A stretch of DNA of 64,000 bases from Paenibacillus puerhi (GCF_009846885.1 NZ_WUWM01000002.1:327297-391296), one strand, 5' to 3'; positions 1 to 8,894 are shown, counted from the stretch's first letter. The notes: generated from the letters alone by a model not told the origin. Numbers and translations: made by a program.

Positions 1-734
1 TTGCTAATGAACTCTTTACGTGACTGATCGTTCTCCTGCAATTGCTTCGTCATTTCATTAAAGCTCTCGGCAAGCTGTCCAATCTCATCTTTTCGATCAA
101 TCTCAAGCATATGATTGTACTTTCCCTCCGAAATTTGCTTCGTCGCTTCCGTAAGCTGCGTAATCGGACGAATCAGCCGTTTGGCAACGATGAGCATCGC
201 GAGAAGACTAATGGCAGCCATCGATACAATCATCCCTGCAAAAATAATGTGCACCTCGGTAACAAGCAGTTCAATATTCGGTCGCAGGAATAACCCATAG
301 CTCTCGCCTTCGTATTTAAACGGTACGCCTACTGTGTTTGCAAGCTCATTGGCAAACATTCCGCTCATAAAGATGTAGCTAGGGAATTCTATCATGCCAT
401 GATAGATATTCCCGCTAAATACAGATAGTTTTGTTGATTCCGGCAAATCCTTTACCACAAATTCACTCCCGAAAAATTGGGAATAGCCAGATTCGCTTGC
501 CACATAGAACTGATAGCCGACCTGACCCAGCGTGGACAAATAATGCTCCAGATTCACATGTTTATTCGTTTCTATATACTGAGTAATTTCTTGAGCAATC
601 GCAACATGCTTCTGATCATTGAGCTCCTCAGTGACCTGATAATAGTACATATTCGCCATGAAGAAGGCGACCATCGTACTCAACAATATCGTGATCATGG
701 TCGTGACGAAAAATTGCCGGTAAAGTGTTTTCAC
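1..734 (-). CDS. Sensor histidine kinase, N-terminal part (cut by window edge)
   Basis: Only about 244 N-terminal codons are present; the kinase core lies outside the window. The reading starts at a GTG whose bases overlap the stop of the upstream response regulator gene (GTGA, 4-bp overlap), which suggests translational coupling. Residues about 7-30 form a first membrane segment, followed by an extracytoplasmic sensor region of roughly 130 residues. A second membrane segment follows, and then a HAMP-like linker containing DEIGQLAESFNEM. This layout is typical of OmpR-partner sensor kinases. The protein is probably the partner of the regulator at 731-1405. The MMPL exporter gene just upstream suggests the pair may control an efflux or cell-envelope response, but the signal is unknown. 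Confidence 0.85.
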   Translation of the reverse strand, partial: MKTLYRQFFVTTMITILLSTMVAFFMANMYYYQVTEELNDQKHVAIAQEITQYIETNKHVNLEHYLSTLGQVGYQFYVASESGYSQFFGSEFVVKDLPESTKLSVFSGNIYHGMIEFPSYIFMSGMFANELANTVGVPFKYEGESYGLFLRPNIELLVTEVHIIFAGMIVSMAAISLLAMLIVAKRLIRPITQLTEATKQISEGKYNHMLEIDRKDEIGQLAESFNEMTKQLQENDQSRKEFIS

Positions 735-1405
735 GAAGGTTGAACCTCTAGCTTATAACCAAGACCACGGATCGTGCTGATTTCGATGTTAGCACCCAGA
801 CGGGCTAAGCGTTCGCGAACTCGCATCATATGCGTATTCAACGTATAATCATCACCTTCATAGTCATGCCCCCAGATTTGCTCCATAATCGTGCTCCGCT
901 CAACGACATGATTCAAACGGCTTGCTAATAAAGCGAGTAGTTCAAATTCCTTTAACGGCATAATAACCGATTTCTCACCCGTCGACACTTCGAATATTTT
1001 ACGGTTAATAGTCACGTTACCTACTTGAAGGATCGATTGGTTTTCTTTTTCAAACCTTCTTAATATGACGGCGATGCGAAATAGTAATTCCTCTGGTTCG
1101 AACGGTTTTACAACATAATCCTCCGATCCTGCTAGGAATCCTTTTGATTTGTCTTCTAACTCGCCTTTTGCAGTCAAGAGGAGAACAGGAATACCGTAAT
1201 CTTGACTTAAAATTTTTGTTAATTCTATGCCATCCATACCAGGCATCATCACGTCAACTACGGCCAAATCAGGCACTTCCTTCTCCAGCATATCCAGAGC
1301 TTCCGCTGCGTCACTTGCTTTGAGCACTCGGTATCCTTGACGTGTTAGATGAATGCTTACAAGCTGTAAGATGTTCTTGTCATCATCGATCACAATGATT
1401 TTCAA
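731..1405 (-). CDS. OmpR/PhoB-family response regulator
   Basis: A protein of about 224 residues. It has an N-terminal receiver domain, with the acidic cluster DDD near residues 7-9, the phospho-acceptor Asp in VVDVMMPGMDG, a conserved Thr in LLLTAKG and the Lys in VVKPF. The C-terminal part is a winged-helix DNA-binding domain ending in STIRGLGYKLE. I chose the TTG at 1405 because a GGGAGGGGGG ribosome-binding site lies just before it; an upstream TTG at 1423 would place that site inside the gene. The gene is followed, with a 4-bp overlap, by the sensor kinase. The partner kinase and the exporter next door suggest an envelope-stress or efflux role, which is inference. Confidence 0.93.
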   Translation of the reverse strand: MKIIVIDDDKNILQLVSIHLTRQGYRVLKASDAAEALDMLEKEVPDLAVVDVMMPGMDGIELTKILSQDYGIPVLLLTAKGELEDKSKGFLAGSEDYVVKPFEPEELLFRIAVILRRFEKENQSILQVGNVTINRKIFEVSTGEKSVIMPLKEFELLALLASRLNHVVERSTIMEQIWGHDYEGDDYTLNTHMMRVRERLARLGANIEISTIRGLGYKLEVQPS

Positions 1406-1467
1406 CTGAACCCCCCCTCCCAATCAAGACTATACAGAGCCAGCCCGCTCTGCACAAGGTTCCGTTA

Positions 1468-3571
1468 CTACTTCTTATCCTTTTCGAAGAACAGGATTAA
1501 TGATGGCAATAACATTCCACGAACTAAGAACGTATCCATGAGAATACCGATGGCGACAATGAAGCCGAAAACGAACAGGTCTGCGATGGGCATCGTCATC
1601 AATGCTGCGAAAGTTGCCGCCAATATGATACCAGCCGATGAAATGACGCCACCCGTGTTACGAATCGCAACTTCTAATGCTTCCTTCACTTTACGTGCTT
1701 TACGTTCCTCTAAGAATCGTGACACTAGAATAATGTTATAGTCGATTCCAAGAGCGACTAAGAAAATAAAGGCATATACAGGAACACGCGTACTTACCGC
1801 ATCGTACCCGAAGAATACCTCAATTAGGAAAATACCGAGTCCTAATGCAGATACGAATGAGATCAGAATCGTAGCCATCATGTAGGCTGACATTTTAAAC
1901 GATTTGGTCAGCACGAACAATAATACGAGGATCAGTAGCGTTTCAAGTACAACGATTACCCATATATCGCGCTGATTAACATCACGTTCATCAACTAGCT
2001 TCGGTGTAACGCCACCATAATGAATTTCTCCAGATAAGTTAACCTCCGCTAGCAAGTCATCACTACGATTACGCAGCTCCTTGACCAAATCGATCGCTTC
2101 TACGGAATAAGGATTAACATCAAGCGTCATGCTATATTTTAGAGCCTTGGCATCCTCTGTTTTATTATTCAGCCTAACAGACGCAACGCCTTCCTCGTTA
2201 AGCAATCTCGAACTAATCGCTTCGATTTGATTTTCAGCTATGGGTTCATCGCTTGTTACTAAAATCGAGGTGGGTGCTAATTCCCCTTTATTATAGTTGG
2301 CTTCCACAATTTCATACCCTACACGAGAGGGCAAGTGCTTTTGGAAATGATTTCACTGTATCGAATTCATAATTGATGTTAAAAATATTCAATGCTGTCA
2401 CAAGCATAATAATCCCTATAAGTCCGCCTGATAGTCCTGGCTTGTTGACTACAAATTTTGCAACAGGACCCCAGAAGCCATGCTTCACTTCCTCGGATTT
2501 GCCAAACTTAGGTACCTTTGGCCAGAAGGATTTGCGACCGAACAATGTGAATAAAGCGGGTAAAAGTGTGATCGATGCTAACATGATAATGGCCATCGTC
2601 ATACCAAAAATAGGTGCGAAATTCTGATAATCGCGGAAGTTCGCAAAGAATAAAATGAGCATGGCCGCAAAAATAGTACCGCCTGCAATAAATACGGGCT
2701 TACCTGTAGCACGCATCGCATGCTTCATTGCATCATACTTGCTTTCGTAATGATTCAACTCCTCACGGAAGCGCGAGAATACGAACAGGGAATAGTCAAT
2801 AACAGCTGCGAACAGCAAAATACTCATAATCGACGTGGTCGAGTTATTGATTTCTAATCCGCCTGCACCCATTAATCCAATGATCTGGTTGGTAACTTGA
2901 TATACAATCGCTGTCGCTAATAATGGAATGAGCGCTAATAAAGGTGAACGGTAGATAATGATTAGAAGCAATAAAATAATTCCAATCGTTGCCAGTATTA
3001 GTACGAAATCTGCTCGCTCAAAGAGCTTTAACGTATCGCCTACAATACCGGCAGGGCCTGTTATATAAAATTGCGTATTCGTAAGTCCTTGCGCCGCCTG
3101 ATTTCCGATCTCGGCAACTTTATCCACCGTTTCGCCCATCTGACGACTGTCAGCACCAGCGTCTAACACCATCGGAATAATCATCGTTGATTTATCTTCT
3201 GATTTAAAAGATTCTACCGCCTGAGGCGGCAGGTTAGCGATATTAACAATGTCGTCTATGCCAGCTACATTAGCAGCAATAATGGTATCCATGATCACGG
3301 CTACTTCGTCTACCTTGATTTCCCCGTTATCATTATGAAAGACGAGGATCCCAGGTGTTCCTTGATTGTTCGGAAAATACTTTTCGAGCTTTTCGTTAGC
3401 TATGATGGACGGTGCCTCGTTAGGCAATGACTGAAAGTTCGTTACTTTGTAGTCGTTTAATTTGGGTCCAGCACTTAAACCAATCATAAGAACAAGCCAA
3501 ACAATAATTGTAATCCACATGCCCCGCTTTGTCGAAACCCGATCGGTTATGGATTGTAATAAAGTATTCAT
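1468..3571 (-). pseudogene. MMPL/RND-family exporter, broken by an apparent 1-bp frameshift
   Basis: Two overlapping reading frames together make one MMPL-type transporter of about 700 residues. The first (2312-3571) starts at an ATG preceded by AAGGAGGG. It carries a first membrane helix, a large extracytoplasmic loop, a cluster of helices and the start of the second loop. It then leaves the frame at FPKALALS and stops. The second frame (1468-2334) continues with LPSRVGYEIVEANYNKGE, the rest of the second loop and six membrane helices. Removing one A from the CCAAAAGC run near 2338 rejoins the frames as FPKHLPSR. MMPL proteins use the proton gradient to export lipids or drugs. The break may be a real mutation or a sequencing or assembly error. 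The downstream two-component genes may regulate it. Confidence 0.85.
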
Positions 3572-3717
3572 TATTCCCTCCTTGAGTTCTAATTCATCCA
3601 TACGAATGAACTTTCTAGCTGACGTTTCACATTATATTCTCCCCGTATAAACTCAAAATAAACTTTTGATAGTTTCGAAGTCTGCTCCAGAAACTTCCTT
3701 CTGGTATTCATAATAAA
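3572..3717. other. Intergenic, upstream of the MMPL gene
   Basis: This is the 5' region of the MMPL gene on the minus strand, bounded by the terminator of the MFS gene. It must hold the promoter for the exporter, but I could not pick out a convincing -35/-10 pair. No coding signal was seen. Confidence 0.4.
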
Positions 3718-3743
3718 AAAGCCGACCCTATTGGATCGGCTTT
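3718..3743 (-). terminator. Rho-independent terminator downstream of the MFS gene
   Basis: On the minus strand a GCCGATCC...GGGTCGGC hairpin is followed by TTTTTTATT. It lies about 175 bp after the stop of the MFS transporter and separates it from the MMPL gene. The stretch between (3744-3918) shows no gene that I can support. Confidence 0.75.
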
Positions 3744-3918
3744 CCTTGCCGACGAGTGTATGCCATTTTCCCGGATGCAGCCCTCAAACTTGTCAATAAC
3801 TCACTTACTCTTGTGCAAGAGGACCAACCCGAAGCGTTCGCGAATGAACTTATCCACTTTATGAACTCGCGGCAGTGATGGTTGAAAGGTGGTTTGATCC
3901 CTGTATCATAAACGGGGG

Positions 3919-5106
3919 TCAGTCCAAGGCGGTGGAGCTCTTAATGTTGGTAGTATGCGAAAAAAACTGACGATAAATAAAAAGAAGTGCACAAGCAAAG
4001 ATGATCCCGTAAGCATAGAACTCCAATTCGTAACCCATCCAGTAAAAAGTTGTGCCTACTACCGGGCCGATCGTCATCCATACGTAACGAAAGAAATTAT
4101 AAACCCCTGTAGATGTAGCTCGGTATAAAGGCATTACATTTGCAAGAAGCGTTGTTTGCAAAGGAAGCGATACTCCGAGAAAAATGCCGAATACAGATAT
4201 ACTAACGGTTAGAATCGGTAAGGATACCGATGCGGCGATCGCAAACAAAAACACGGATGCCATATTGAACGAGGACAGTACCACCAGCAGTTTTTTCGTT
4301 TCATAATGCTCCTGAATACGTCCGCCTATCAAACTTCCGATGACGATACAAATTGAAATGGGAAGGAACATCAACCCGGTCTGACTGGGGGTCAGTGCAT
4401 ACAGGTCGTCAAGGATATTGGGGAGCAATACTAATAGGGAATAAAACACCGAATATTGTACTGAGCCAAGCACCACTATGCCTAGTCCGATCCGATGAGT
4501 CAGCACAGCGGACAATTGTCGAAAACGGAATCGGTCGCTCCCGCCTTGTACTGTTCTTGTTTCTGGCAGACTGAAGAACAGGACTATCCAAAGCGCCAAG
4601 CTAATTCCGAGAAGAAACCAGAATAAACCGTTAATCCCATAATATTGTCCGATAAAACCGCCGAATATGGGACCGAGACCCGGTCCCAGCGCGACAAGCA
4701 TTTGATAGATACCCATAGATCGTCCGCGCATTTTGCCTTCAAACAAATCGCCGATTATCGTAATGGCAGCTACGGAGCCAACCGCAACTCCAATTGCCTG
4801 AAGCGCGCGAAAAATGATAAGAATTGGAACTGTGTACGACAATGCCGCTCCAACAGTCGCGAACAAATAAAACATAAACCCGATCAGCAGTATTCGGCGT
4901 CGACCATATTTATCGATTAGAGGACCATATATCAGCTGCATAAATGCAAAAAAGATGGGATAAATGGAAACCGTCAAATTAACGGCATTTTGCGAGGCAT
5001 GAAATTGCTCCGCTATTTCCGGAAGCAAGGGCGTATAGATCGTTTGGGTAAACGGACCGAAGAATGCTGCCGTGGAAACTAAAAACACCAGAAATTTTTT
5101 GCTCAT
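3919..5106 (-). CDS. MFS drug-efflux transporter (12-helix, DHA1-like)
   Basis: A 395-residue integral membrane protein with about twelve hydrophobic helices. The motif GPLIDKYGRRRILL between helices 2 and 3 is the major-facilitator motif A, and the ALGPGLGPIFGG region resembles motif C of drug:proton antiporters. The family exports small lipophilic compounds in exchange for protons. The gene starts with ATG preceded by GGAGGATG. It is divergent from an HxlR-type regulator gene (starts 111 bp apart). Its promoter region is repeated, inverted, in front of a quinone reductase gene at 5894. Together these suggest a quinone or electrophile detoxification module, with the exporter repressed by the regulator. 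The substrate cannot be told from sequence. Confidence 0.92.
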   Translation of the reverse strand: MSKKFLVFLVSTAAFFGPFTQTIYTPLLPEIAEQFHASQNAVNLTVSIYPIFFAFMQLIYGPLIDKYGRRRILLIGFMFYLFATVGAALSYTVPILIIFRALQAIGVAVGSVAAITIIGDLFEGKMRGRSMGIYQMLVALGPGLGPIFGGFIGQYYGINGLFWFLLGISLALWIVLFFSLPETRTVQGGSDRFRFRQLSAVLTHRIGLGIVVLGSVQYSVFYSLLVLLPNILDDLYALTPSQTGLMFLPISICIVIGSLIGGRIQEHYETKKLLVVLSSFNMASVFLFAIAASVSLPILTVSISVFGIFLGVSLPLQTTLLANVMPLYRATSTGVYNFFRYVWMTIGPVVGTTFYWMGYELEFYAYGIIFACALLFIYRQFFSHTTNIKSSTALD

Positions 5107-5143
5107 ACTTCATCCTCCGTAAGCCTATTTATTTACAACAAAG

Positions 5144-5205
5144 ATCATACATAATATACTAACAAAATATAAGTACGCACTTTTTCGTTCAATACTTACC
5201 AGAAG
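5144..5205. repeat. Shared promoter/operator region, copy 1 (inverted relative to copy 2)
   Basis: This 62-bp segment lies between the divergent MFS and hxlR-type genes. Its reverse complement matches 5682-5743 at 54 of 62 positions by my manual alignment. The conserved core includes GGTAAGTATT and AAAAAGTGCGTACTT. It contains the half-site pair TACT-N11-AGTA; TACT/AGTA-like dyads are known for the related regulator YodB. I infer it is an operator region for the adjacent HxlR-family protein. Confidence 0.75.
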
Positions 5206-5217
5206 GAGAGTATAGTT

Positions 5218-5568
5218 ATGGCAGTCTCTGATGCTATATATGAACTGAACGGCAAAAAATATCAATGTCCCATCGAGCTTTCGGTCTCCCTGTTTGCCGG
5301 TAGATGGAAAACAACGATACTCTGCAAGCTGCTGGATGGAAAGAAAAGATACGGGGAACTCAAAAAGTTGATCAATGGCATTAATCATAAAATGCTTGCT
5401 GAACAATTACGTGATCTAGAGGATGCGGGGATCATCAAAAGGCATGTCTATCCCGTTGTCCCCCCAAAGGTTGAATATGAATTAACCGCTCTGGGCGAGG
5501 GATTAAAACCGGCAATCGAACATTTGCAGCAATGGGGCAAACAATTCCGATTGACGATTGAGGATTGA
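5218..5568 (+). CDS. HxlR-family (MarR-type winged helix) transcriptional regulator
   Basis: A protein of 116 residues, the usual size for the family. The HxlR signature is visible: a single conserved Cys near residue 17 (KYQCPIE), then GRWKTTILCKLLDGKKRYGELKK as the start of the winged helix, and a wing containing PPKVEYELTALG. A second Cys lies in the first helix (ILCKLL). Relatives such as YodB and CatR sense quinones or diamide through the N-terminal Cys. A GAAGGAGAG ribosome-binding site precedes the ATG. The gene is divergent from an MFS exporter and is followed by a strong terminator, so it is monocistronic. The likely role is repression of the exporter and of the downstream reductase; inducer unknown. 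Confidence 0.93.
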   Translation: MAVSDAIYELNGKKYQCPIELSVSLFAGRWKTTILCKLLDGKKRYGELKKLINGINHKMLAEQLRDLEDAGIIKRHVYPVVPPKVEYELTALGEGLKPAIEHLQQWGKQFRLTIED

Positions 5569-5597
5569 CAAAGCACGATCCGATACAATATATACAT

Positions 5598-5645
5598 AGC
5601 GGCAGTTCGAAGCGAGTATCATACTTCGAACTGCCGCTTTTTCTG
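5598..5645 (+). terminator. Rho-independent terminator of the hxlR-type gene
   Basis: A perfect 15-bp stem (AGCGGCAGTTCGAAG paired with its complement) with an 11-nt loop is followed by TTTTCTG. It ends the regulator transcript and isolates the reductase promoter downstream. Confidence 0.92.
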
Positions 5646-5681
5646 TCGAAAAAAAACGGTTGTAAGCGAGACATTGCTTCC

Positions 5682-5743
5682 CTTTTGGTAAGTATTAAAC
5701 GAAAAAGTGCGTACTTATTTTTATAAAGTTTATTATGTATGAT
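5682..5743. repeat. Shared promoter/operator region, copy 2, upstream of the reductase
   Basis: This is the inverted copy of 5144-5205. Read along the plus strand it has the orientation that copy 1 shows toward the MFS gene. The reductase and the exporter therefore have matching upstream sequences, as expected if one repressor controls both. AT-rich TATTATGTATGAT at its 3' side is a candidate -10 area. Confidence 0.75.
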
Positions 5744-5893
5744 AAGTTTCGTACTTCACTTTAAGGGAGGGAGGCTGAAAGATATATGCTGTACGAGGAC
5801 ACGGTATGGATTGAACTGATACGAGTGACGTAGCAAATGAGCCGCTATTCGAAAAAAACGAAATCGACAAACATACGTACAGGAGTGATCTCT

Positions 5894-6427
5894 ATGAAAA
5901 CGTTAGTCATTGTGTCTCACCCGAACCTGACCTCATCCCGCATTAATCAAGCATGGGTTGAAGCGTTGCAAAAGCACGATGATCTTACTATTCATCAGTT
6001 ATATAAGGCCTATCCCGATGAAACGATTGATATAGCCCGTGAACAGAAGCTTCTGGAAGCGCATGACCGTATCATTTTTCAATATCCTCTCTATTGGTAC
6101 AGCACCCCGCCCTTGCTCAAGAAATGGTTTGATGTTGTTCTTCAGTACGGCTGGGCTTATGGCCCCGGTGGGGATAACATGCAGGGTAAAGAAATCGGAG
6201 CAGCCATTTCCACGTATGGTTCGACGGCATCTTATCAGCCAGGCGGAGCCAACCGTTTTACAATTGAGGAGATCTTGAGACCCATCGAAGCGCTTAGTCA
6301 TTTTATTAGCGCCACCTACCTGCCGCCCTTCTCGTTCAGCGATGTATCTAACGTGACCGATGAACAATTAGAGCAGAGCATAATCGATTACGTGAATCAT
6401 ATTAGATCCGTAACGTCTGTAGCCTAA
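5894..6427 (+). CDS. NAD(P)H-dependent flavodoxin-fold oxidoreductase (KefF/MdaB-like quinone reductase)
   Basis: A protein of 177 residues. I place the start at the ATG preceded by AGGAGTGATCTCT, rather than an upstream ATG at 5837 without a good ribosome-binding site. The N-terminus (KTLVIVSHPNLTSSRIN) is the FMN-phosphate loop of flavodoxin-like quinone reductases. QYPLYWYSTPPLLKKWFD and the GWAYGPGG segment are characteristic of the NQO1/KefF/MdaB group. Such enzymes reduce quinones by two electrons, avoiding semiquinone radicals. The promoter region copies that of the MFS/hxlR pair, so the gene is probably induced with the exporter. It is followed by a hairpin at 6449-6492. Confidence 0.9.
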   Translation: MKTLVIVSHPNLTSSRINQAWVEALQKHDDLTIHQLYKAYPDETIDIAREQKLLEAHDRIIFQYPLYWYSTPPLLKKWFDVVLQYGWAYGPGGDNMQGKEIGAAISTYGSTASYQPGGANRFTIEEILRPIEALSHFISATYLPPFSFSDVSNVTDEQLEQSIIDYVNHIRSVTSVA

Positions 6428-6448
6428 TAGCAATAAATAATAGATTTC

Positions 6449-6492
6449 ATACCCTCAACACTTAATTCTTCTGGTGTCTTGAGGGTATATTA
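6449..6492 (+). terminator. Probable terminator of the reductase gene
   Basis: ATACCCTCAA pairs with TTGAGGGTAT around a loop of about 20 nt, with a weak, interrupted T-tail. The following 170 bp up to the tRNA terminator show no convincing gene. Confidence 0.65.
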
Positions 6493-6663
6493 CTATCGGC
6501 AGATCATGATGGGGGAGGCTGGACGGACATGAACCTTTCGAGACGGGCGCGCCAGCAAAGTAATGCTCCGTGGTGAAATTCGATACCGGACTAGTAAAGG
6601 CTACAAAGCGTCACAGTCACTTCCTGTGGGCAGTCTGCCCCTAGGCAAACCACTATAAAAACA

Positions 6664-6691
6664 GAAAACCACGCCCTATGGACGTGGTTTG
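6664..6691 (-). terminator. Terminator downstream of tRNA-Ala
   Basis: On the minus strand AAACCACGTCC...GGGCGTGGTTT is followed by TCTGTTTTTATAG. It sits just beyond the 3' end of the tRNA. Confidence 0.85.
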
Positions 6692-6702
6692 AATTGTTTA
6701 TT

Positions 6703-6778
6703 TGGTGGAGCCTAGGGGGATCGAACCCCTGACCTCATCGCTGCCAGCGATGCGCTCTCCCAGCTGAGCTAAGGCCCC
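6703..6778 (-). tRNA. tRNA-Ala (anticodon GGC)
   Basis: A full cloverleaf can be read on the minus strand. The acceptor stem is GGGGCCT/AGGCTCC and the D arm contains AGCTCAGCTGGGAGAGC. The anticodon stem is CATCG/CGATG with loop CTGGCAG, giving anticodon GGC, and the T arm has GGTTCGATCC. The discriminator A is followed by an encoded CCA. Total length is 76 nt. Confidence 0.97.
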
Positions 6779-6840
6779 GTATTTGGCGACAAGAATGATA
6801 ATACCACGTACCCGCTGGCTTGTCAACGATTGGCGGAAAA

Positions 6841-7323
6841 TTAATTATTTCCGCCATCTCCGCCGACTTGATGCTTAGTTAACAAGCCGCTAAGCTCCTT
6901 CATAAACATGTTGATATCCTTGAATTGCCGATAGACCGAGGCAAAGCGAATATAGGCTACCTCATCCACCGGATACAGCTCCGTCATGACGATCTCACCG
7001 ATCGCTCGGCTATCGACTTCGGCGTGGGCCGTATTGCGTACTTGTTTCTCGACCTCGGATACAATCATCTCCAGCCGTTCCAGAGAAACCGGACGTTTCT
7101 CACAGGCGCGGATCAGGCCGCGCAGCATCTTCTCCCGGCTGAATTCCTCGCGGCTTCCGTCTTTCTTGATGACGACCAGCGGGGTCTCCTCGACCATTTC
7201 AAAAGTCGTAAAGCGTTTGGCGCACTTCTCGCATTCACGACGGCGGCGTATCGATTTGTCTTCGTTAGCGGAACGGGAATCAAGCACCTTCGTTCCGGAA
7301 TAAGCGCAAAAAGGACATTTCAT
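6841..7323 (-). CDS. nrdR: Ribonucleotide reductase regulator NrdR
   Basis: About 160 residues. It starts at the ATG encoding MKCPFC, preceded by GGAAG; an upstream in-frame ATG gives an extension not seen in the family. The N-terminus is a zinc ribbon ([15 protein letters not shown], then [12 protein letters not shown]). An ATP-cone domain follows ([16 protein letters not shown]...ACEKRPVS). NrdR senses dATP/ATP and represses ribonucleotide reductase genes. In Bacillus nrdR lies in the same chromosomal neighbourhood, near coaE, ytaF and mutM. Here it is divergent from a SASP gene. Confidence 0.97.
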   Translation of the reverse strand: MKCPFCAYSGTKVLDSRSANEDKSIRRRRECEKCAKRFTTFEMVEETPLVVIKKDGSREEFSREKMLRGLIRACEKRPVSLERLEMIVSEVEKQVRNTAHAEVDSRAIGEIVMTELYPVDEVAYIRFASVYRQFKDINMFMKELSGLLTKHQVGGDGGNN

Positions 7324-7363
7324 GTACGTTCGTTCTTCCTTTCTCTTTTCCAAAGACTCCCTT

Positions 7364-7392
7364 ACATGAAGAGCATTCAAACGAGCATAATA
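7364..7392 (+). promoter_or_regulatory. Sigma-G-like promoter of the SASP gene
   Basis: ACATG, a 17-nt spacer and CATAATA agree with the published sigma-G pattern (GHATR, about 18 nt, CATNHTA) except for one base. It lies 32 bp before a SASP start, as expected for a forespore gene. Confidence 0.65.
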
Positions 7393-7423
7393 GGGTTACT
7401 AACCGACAAGGAGGTGAACAGAC

Positions 7424-7648
7424 ATGGGTGCAGGTCAATCCCGCAGCAGCAACGTTCTGGTCGTGCCACAAGCTAACGCAGCGCTGGATCAACTGAAATA
7501 CGAGGTAGCCCAAGAACTGGGGATCGCTATTCCTCAAGATGGTTACTACGGTAACATGGCTACTCGTGATACTGGTGCAATCGGTGGTCACATTACGCGC
7601 CGCTTGGTCCAAATTGCCGAGCAATCGCTTGCCGGTCAATTCAAATAA
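7424..7648 (+). CDS. Alpha/beta-type small acid-soluble spore protein
   Basis: A protein of 74 residues beginning MGAGQSRSSNVLVVPQANAA, with a strong AAGGAGGTG ribosome-binding site. Family signatures are visible: the germination-protease cleavage region KYEVAQELGI and the C-terminal DNA-binding stretch GNMATRDTGAIGGHITRRLV. These proteins coat spore DNA in the forespore, change it to an A-like form and protect it from UV and heat. They are then degraded at germination. The sigma-G-like promoter upstream supports forespore expression. Confidence 0.97.
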   Translation: MGAGQSRSSNVLVVPQANAALDQLKYEVAQELGIAIPQDGYYGNMATRDTGAIGGHITRRLVQIAEQSLAGQFK

Positions 7649-7670
7649 TACCACGTTTTGCTGTAAACGA

Positions 7671-7721
7671 GAAGAAGTGCCGGCATTCTTCCCGCAAGGG
7701 CAGCTTGTCCGGCGCTTCTTC
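7671..7721. terminator. Inverted repeat between convergent SASP and transglycosylase genes
   Basis: GAAGAAGTGCCGGC pairs imperfectly with GTCCGGCGCTTCTTC around a long loop. It probably ends both convergent transcripts, although neither side has a clean T-run. Confidence 0.6.
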
Positions 7722-7731
7722 TGCGAGCTCC

Positions 7732-8301
7732 TTACTTCCATTCTTCGCTGTATAACTTACTATATTTGGTATAATAATAGATGACGCGCTGAAGATAATG
7801 CCTGGTTTCTCCATAGGGAATTTGCTGTGCACCCTCCAGACTTCCGTCCCATTGTTGGTCCTGAAGCCATCTGCTTACCTTTCCGTGTCCCGCATTGTAG
7901 CCTGCAATCATGGCATACATATTGCCGTCGAACTGCTTGTTCATCCAGTTCAAATACCAGGAGCCCAGCTCAATACTTACGGCCGGCTGATCCAGACGGG
8001 ATCTGTAGCCATCGTCGAAGGGGGCTTTGTCGATGATCCAGGACGAGGTATCCGGCATAAGCTGCATCAGGCCGTAAGCGCCTTTCTTGGATTCAAGATC
8101 TGGCCTATAATTAGTTTCCACACGAATAATGGCGGCGATGAGAAACGGATCAAGCTCGTATTTCTTGGCATATCGGCGGATCTCGTCCTCATATTCTATG
8201 CTGTAGATCAGTCGGCCAATGAAAGTACTGCTTAAGAACAGAAAAACAAGAAAGGTCACCAGCAAAGCGGCGAATACCCGTTTCTTGCGCCAAAATTTCA
8301 T
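7732..8301 (-). CDS. Membrane-anchored lytic transglycosylase (SLT domain)
   Basis: A protein of 189 residues. One membrane segment lies at about residues 9-30, followed by a soluble lytic transglycosylase domain. The catalytic Glu is in IIRVETNYRPD, with family motifs GAYGLMQLMP and IAGYNAGHGKVSRWL. It cuts the glycan chains of peptidoglycan, yielding 1,6-anhydro ends, outside the membrane. The ATG overlaps the coaE stop (ATGA), so the two are translationally coupled. It resembles the SLT gene that follows coaE in Bacillus genomes, but I do not assign a symbol. Confidence 0.93.
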   Translation of the reverse strand: MKFWRKKRVFAALLVTFLVFLFLSSTFIGRLIYSIEYEDEIRRYAKKYELDPFLIAAIIRVETNYRPDLESKKGAYGLMQLMPDTSSWIIDKAPFDDGYRSRLDQPAVSIELGSWYLNWMNKQFDGNMYAMIAGYNAGHGKVSRWLQDQQWDGSLEGAQQIPYGETRHYLQRVIYYYTKYSKLYSEEWK

Positions 8302-8894
8302 GAAAGCCCCCTTTCCTTCCAGAACGCATCGATCTGCCCTTCCGTTTCCTCTAGAGAGCCCGTATTGGTAATAACGATATCGGCCATGCGCTTTTTGTCC
8401 TCGATGGACATCTGGGCATTCAAGCGTTTTTCCGCCTCCTCCGGACTCATGCCGTCTCTGGCGATCAGCCTGGCAAGCTGAACCTCCCGAGGCACATAAA
8501 CGACCATGACCTCCTCAACCATCCCCTGCAGCCCTGACTCATATAAAAGCGGGATGTCGACGACGACCAGCTTGTCCGGATGGTCTTCCTGATACCTGCT
8601 CATCCTCTCCCGCATCGTAGCGCGGATAGGCGGATGCAGCAGACCTTCCAGATCGCGCAGCGCTTCCGGATCGCCGAATACCTTCTCTCCGAGCTTCTTC
8701 CGATTGAGCGAGCCGTCCTGCAGCAAGAGGTCCGCGCCGAAGCGCTCGATCACTTGGGCCAGCACGGGCGTATTCGGCTCTACCACCTCTCGGGCGATAC
8801 GGTCCGCATCCACGAGCAACGCTCCGCGGCGGACCAGCATCGCAGCAACCGTACTTTTCCCGCTGGCAATTCCTCCAGTTAATCCGATATTCAT
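8298..8894 (-). CDS. coaE: Dephospho-CoA kinase
   Basis: A protein of 198 residues. The P-loop is GLTGGIASGKSTV, and the family motif DADRIAREVVEPN binds substrate; VVDIPLLYESGL follows. It catalyses the last step of coenzyme A synthesis, phosphorylating the 3'-OH of dephospho-CoA. The order mutM - ytaF - coaE is conserved in Bacillus. The last bases overlap the transglycosylase start. Confidence 0.97.
   Translation of the reverse strand: MNIGLTGGIASGKSTVAAMLVRRGALLVDADRIAREVVEPNTPVLAQVIERFGADLLLQDGSLNRKKLGEKVFGDPEALRDLEGLLHPPIRATMRERMSRYQEDHPDKLVVVDIPLLYESGLQGMVEEVMVVYVPREVQLARLIARDGMSPEEAEKRLNAQMSIEDKKRMADIVITNTGSLEETEGQIDAFWKERGLS

Noticed and set aside
2312..2334. Programmed frameshifting as the explanation for the split MMPL gene
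   Set aside because: The A-run is only four bases and I saw neither a strong stem-loop nor an internal ribosome-binding site, so mutation or sequence error is simpler.
6529..6576. A 15-codon frame with a GGGGGAGG site upstream of its ATG
   Set aside because: Too short, no recognisable sequence and no promoter; the ribosome-binding match is probably chance.
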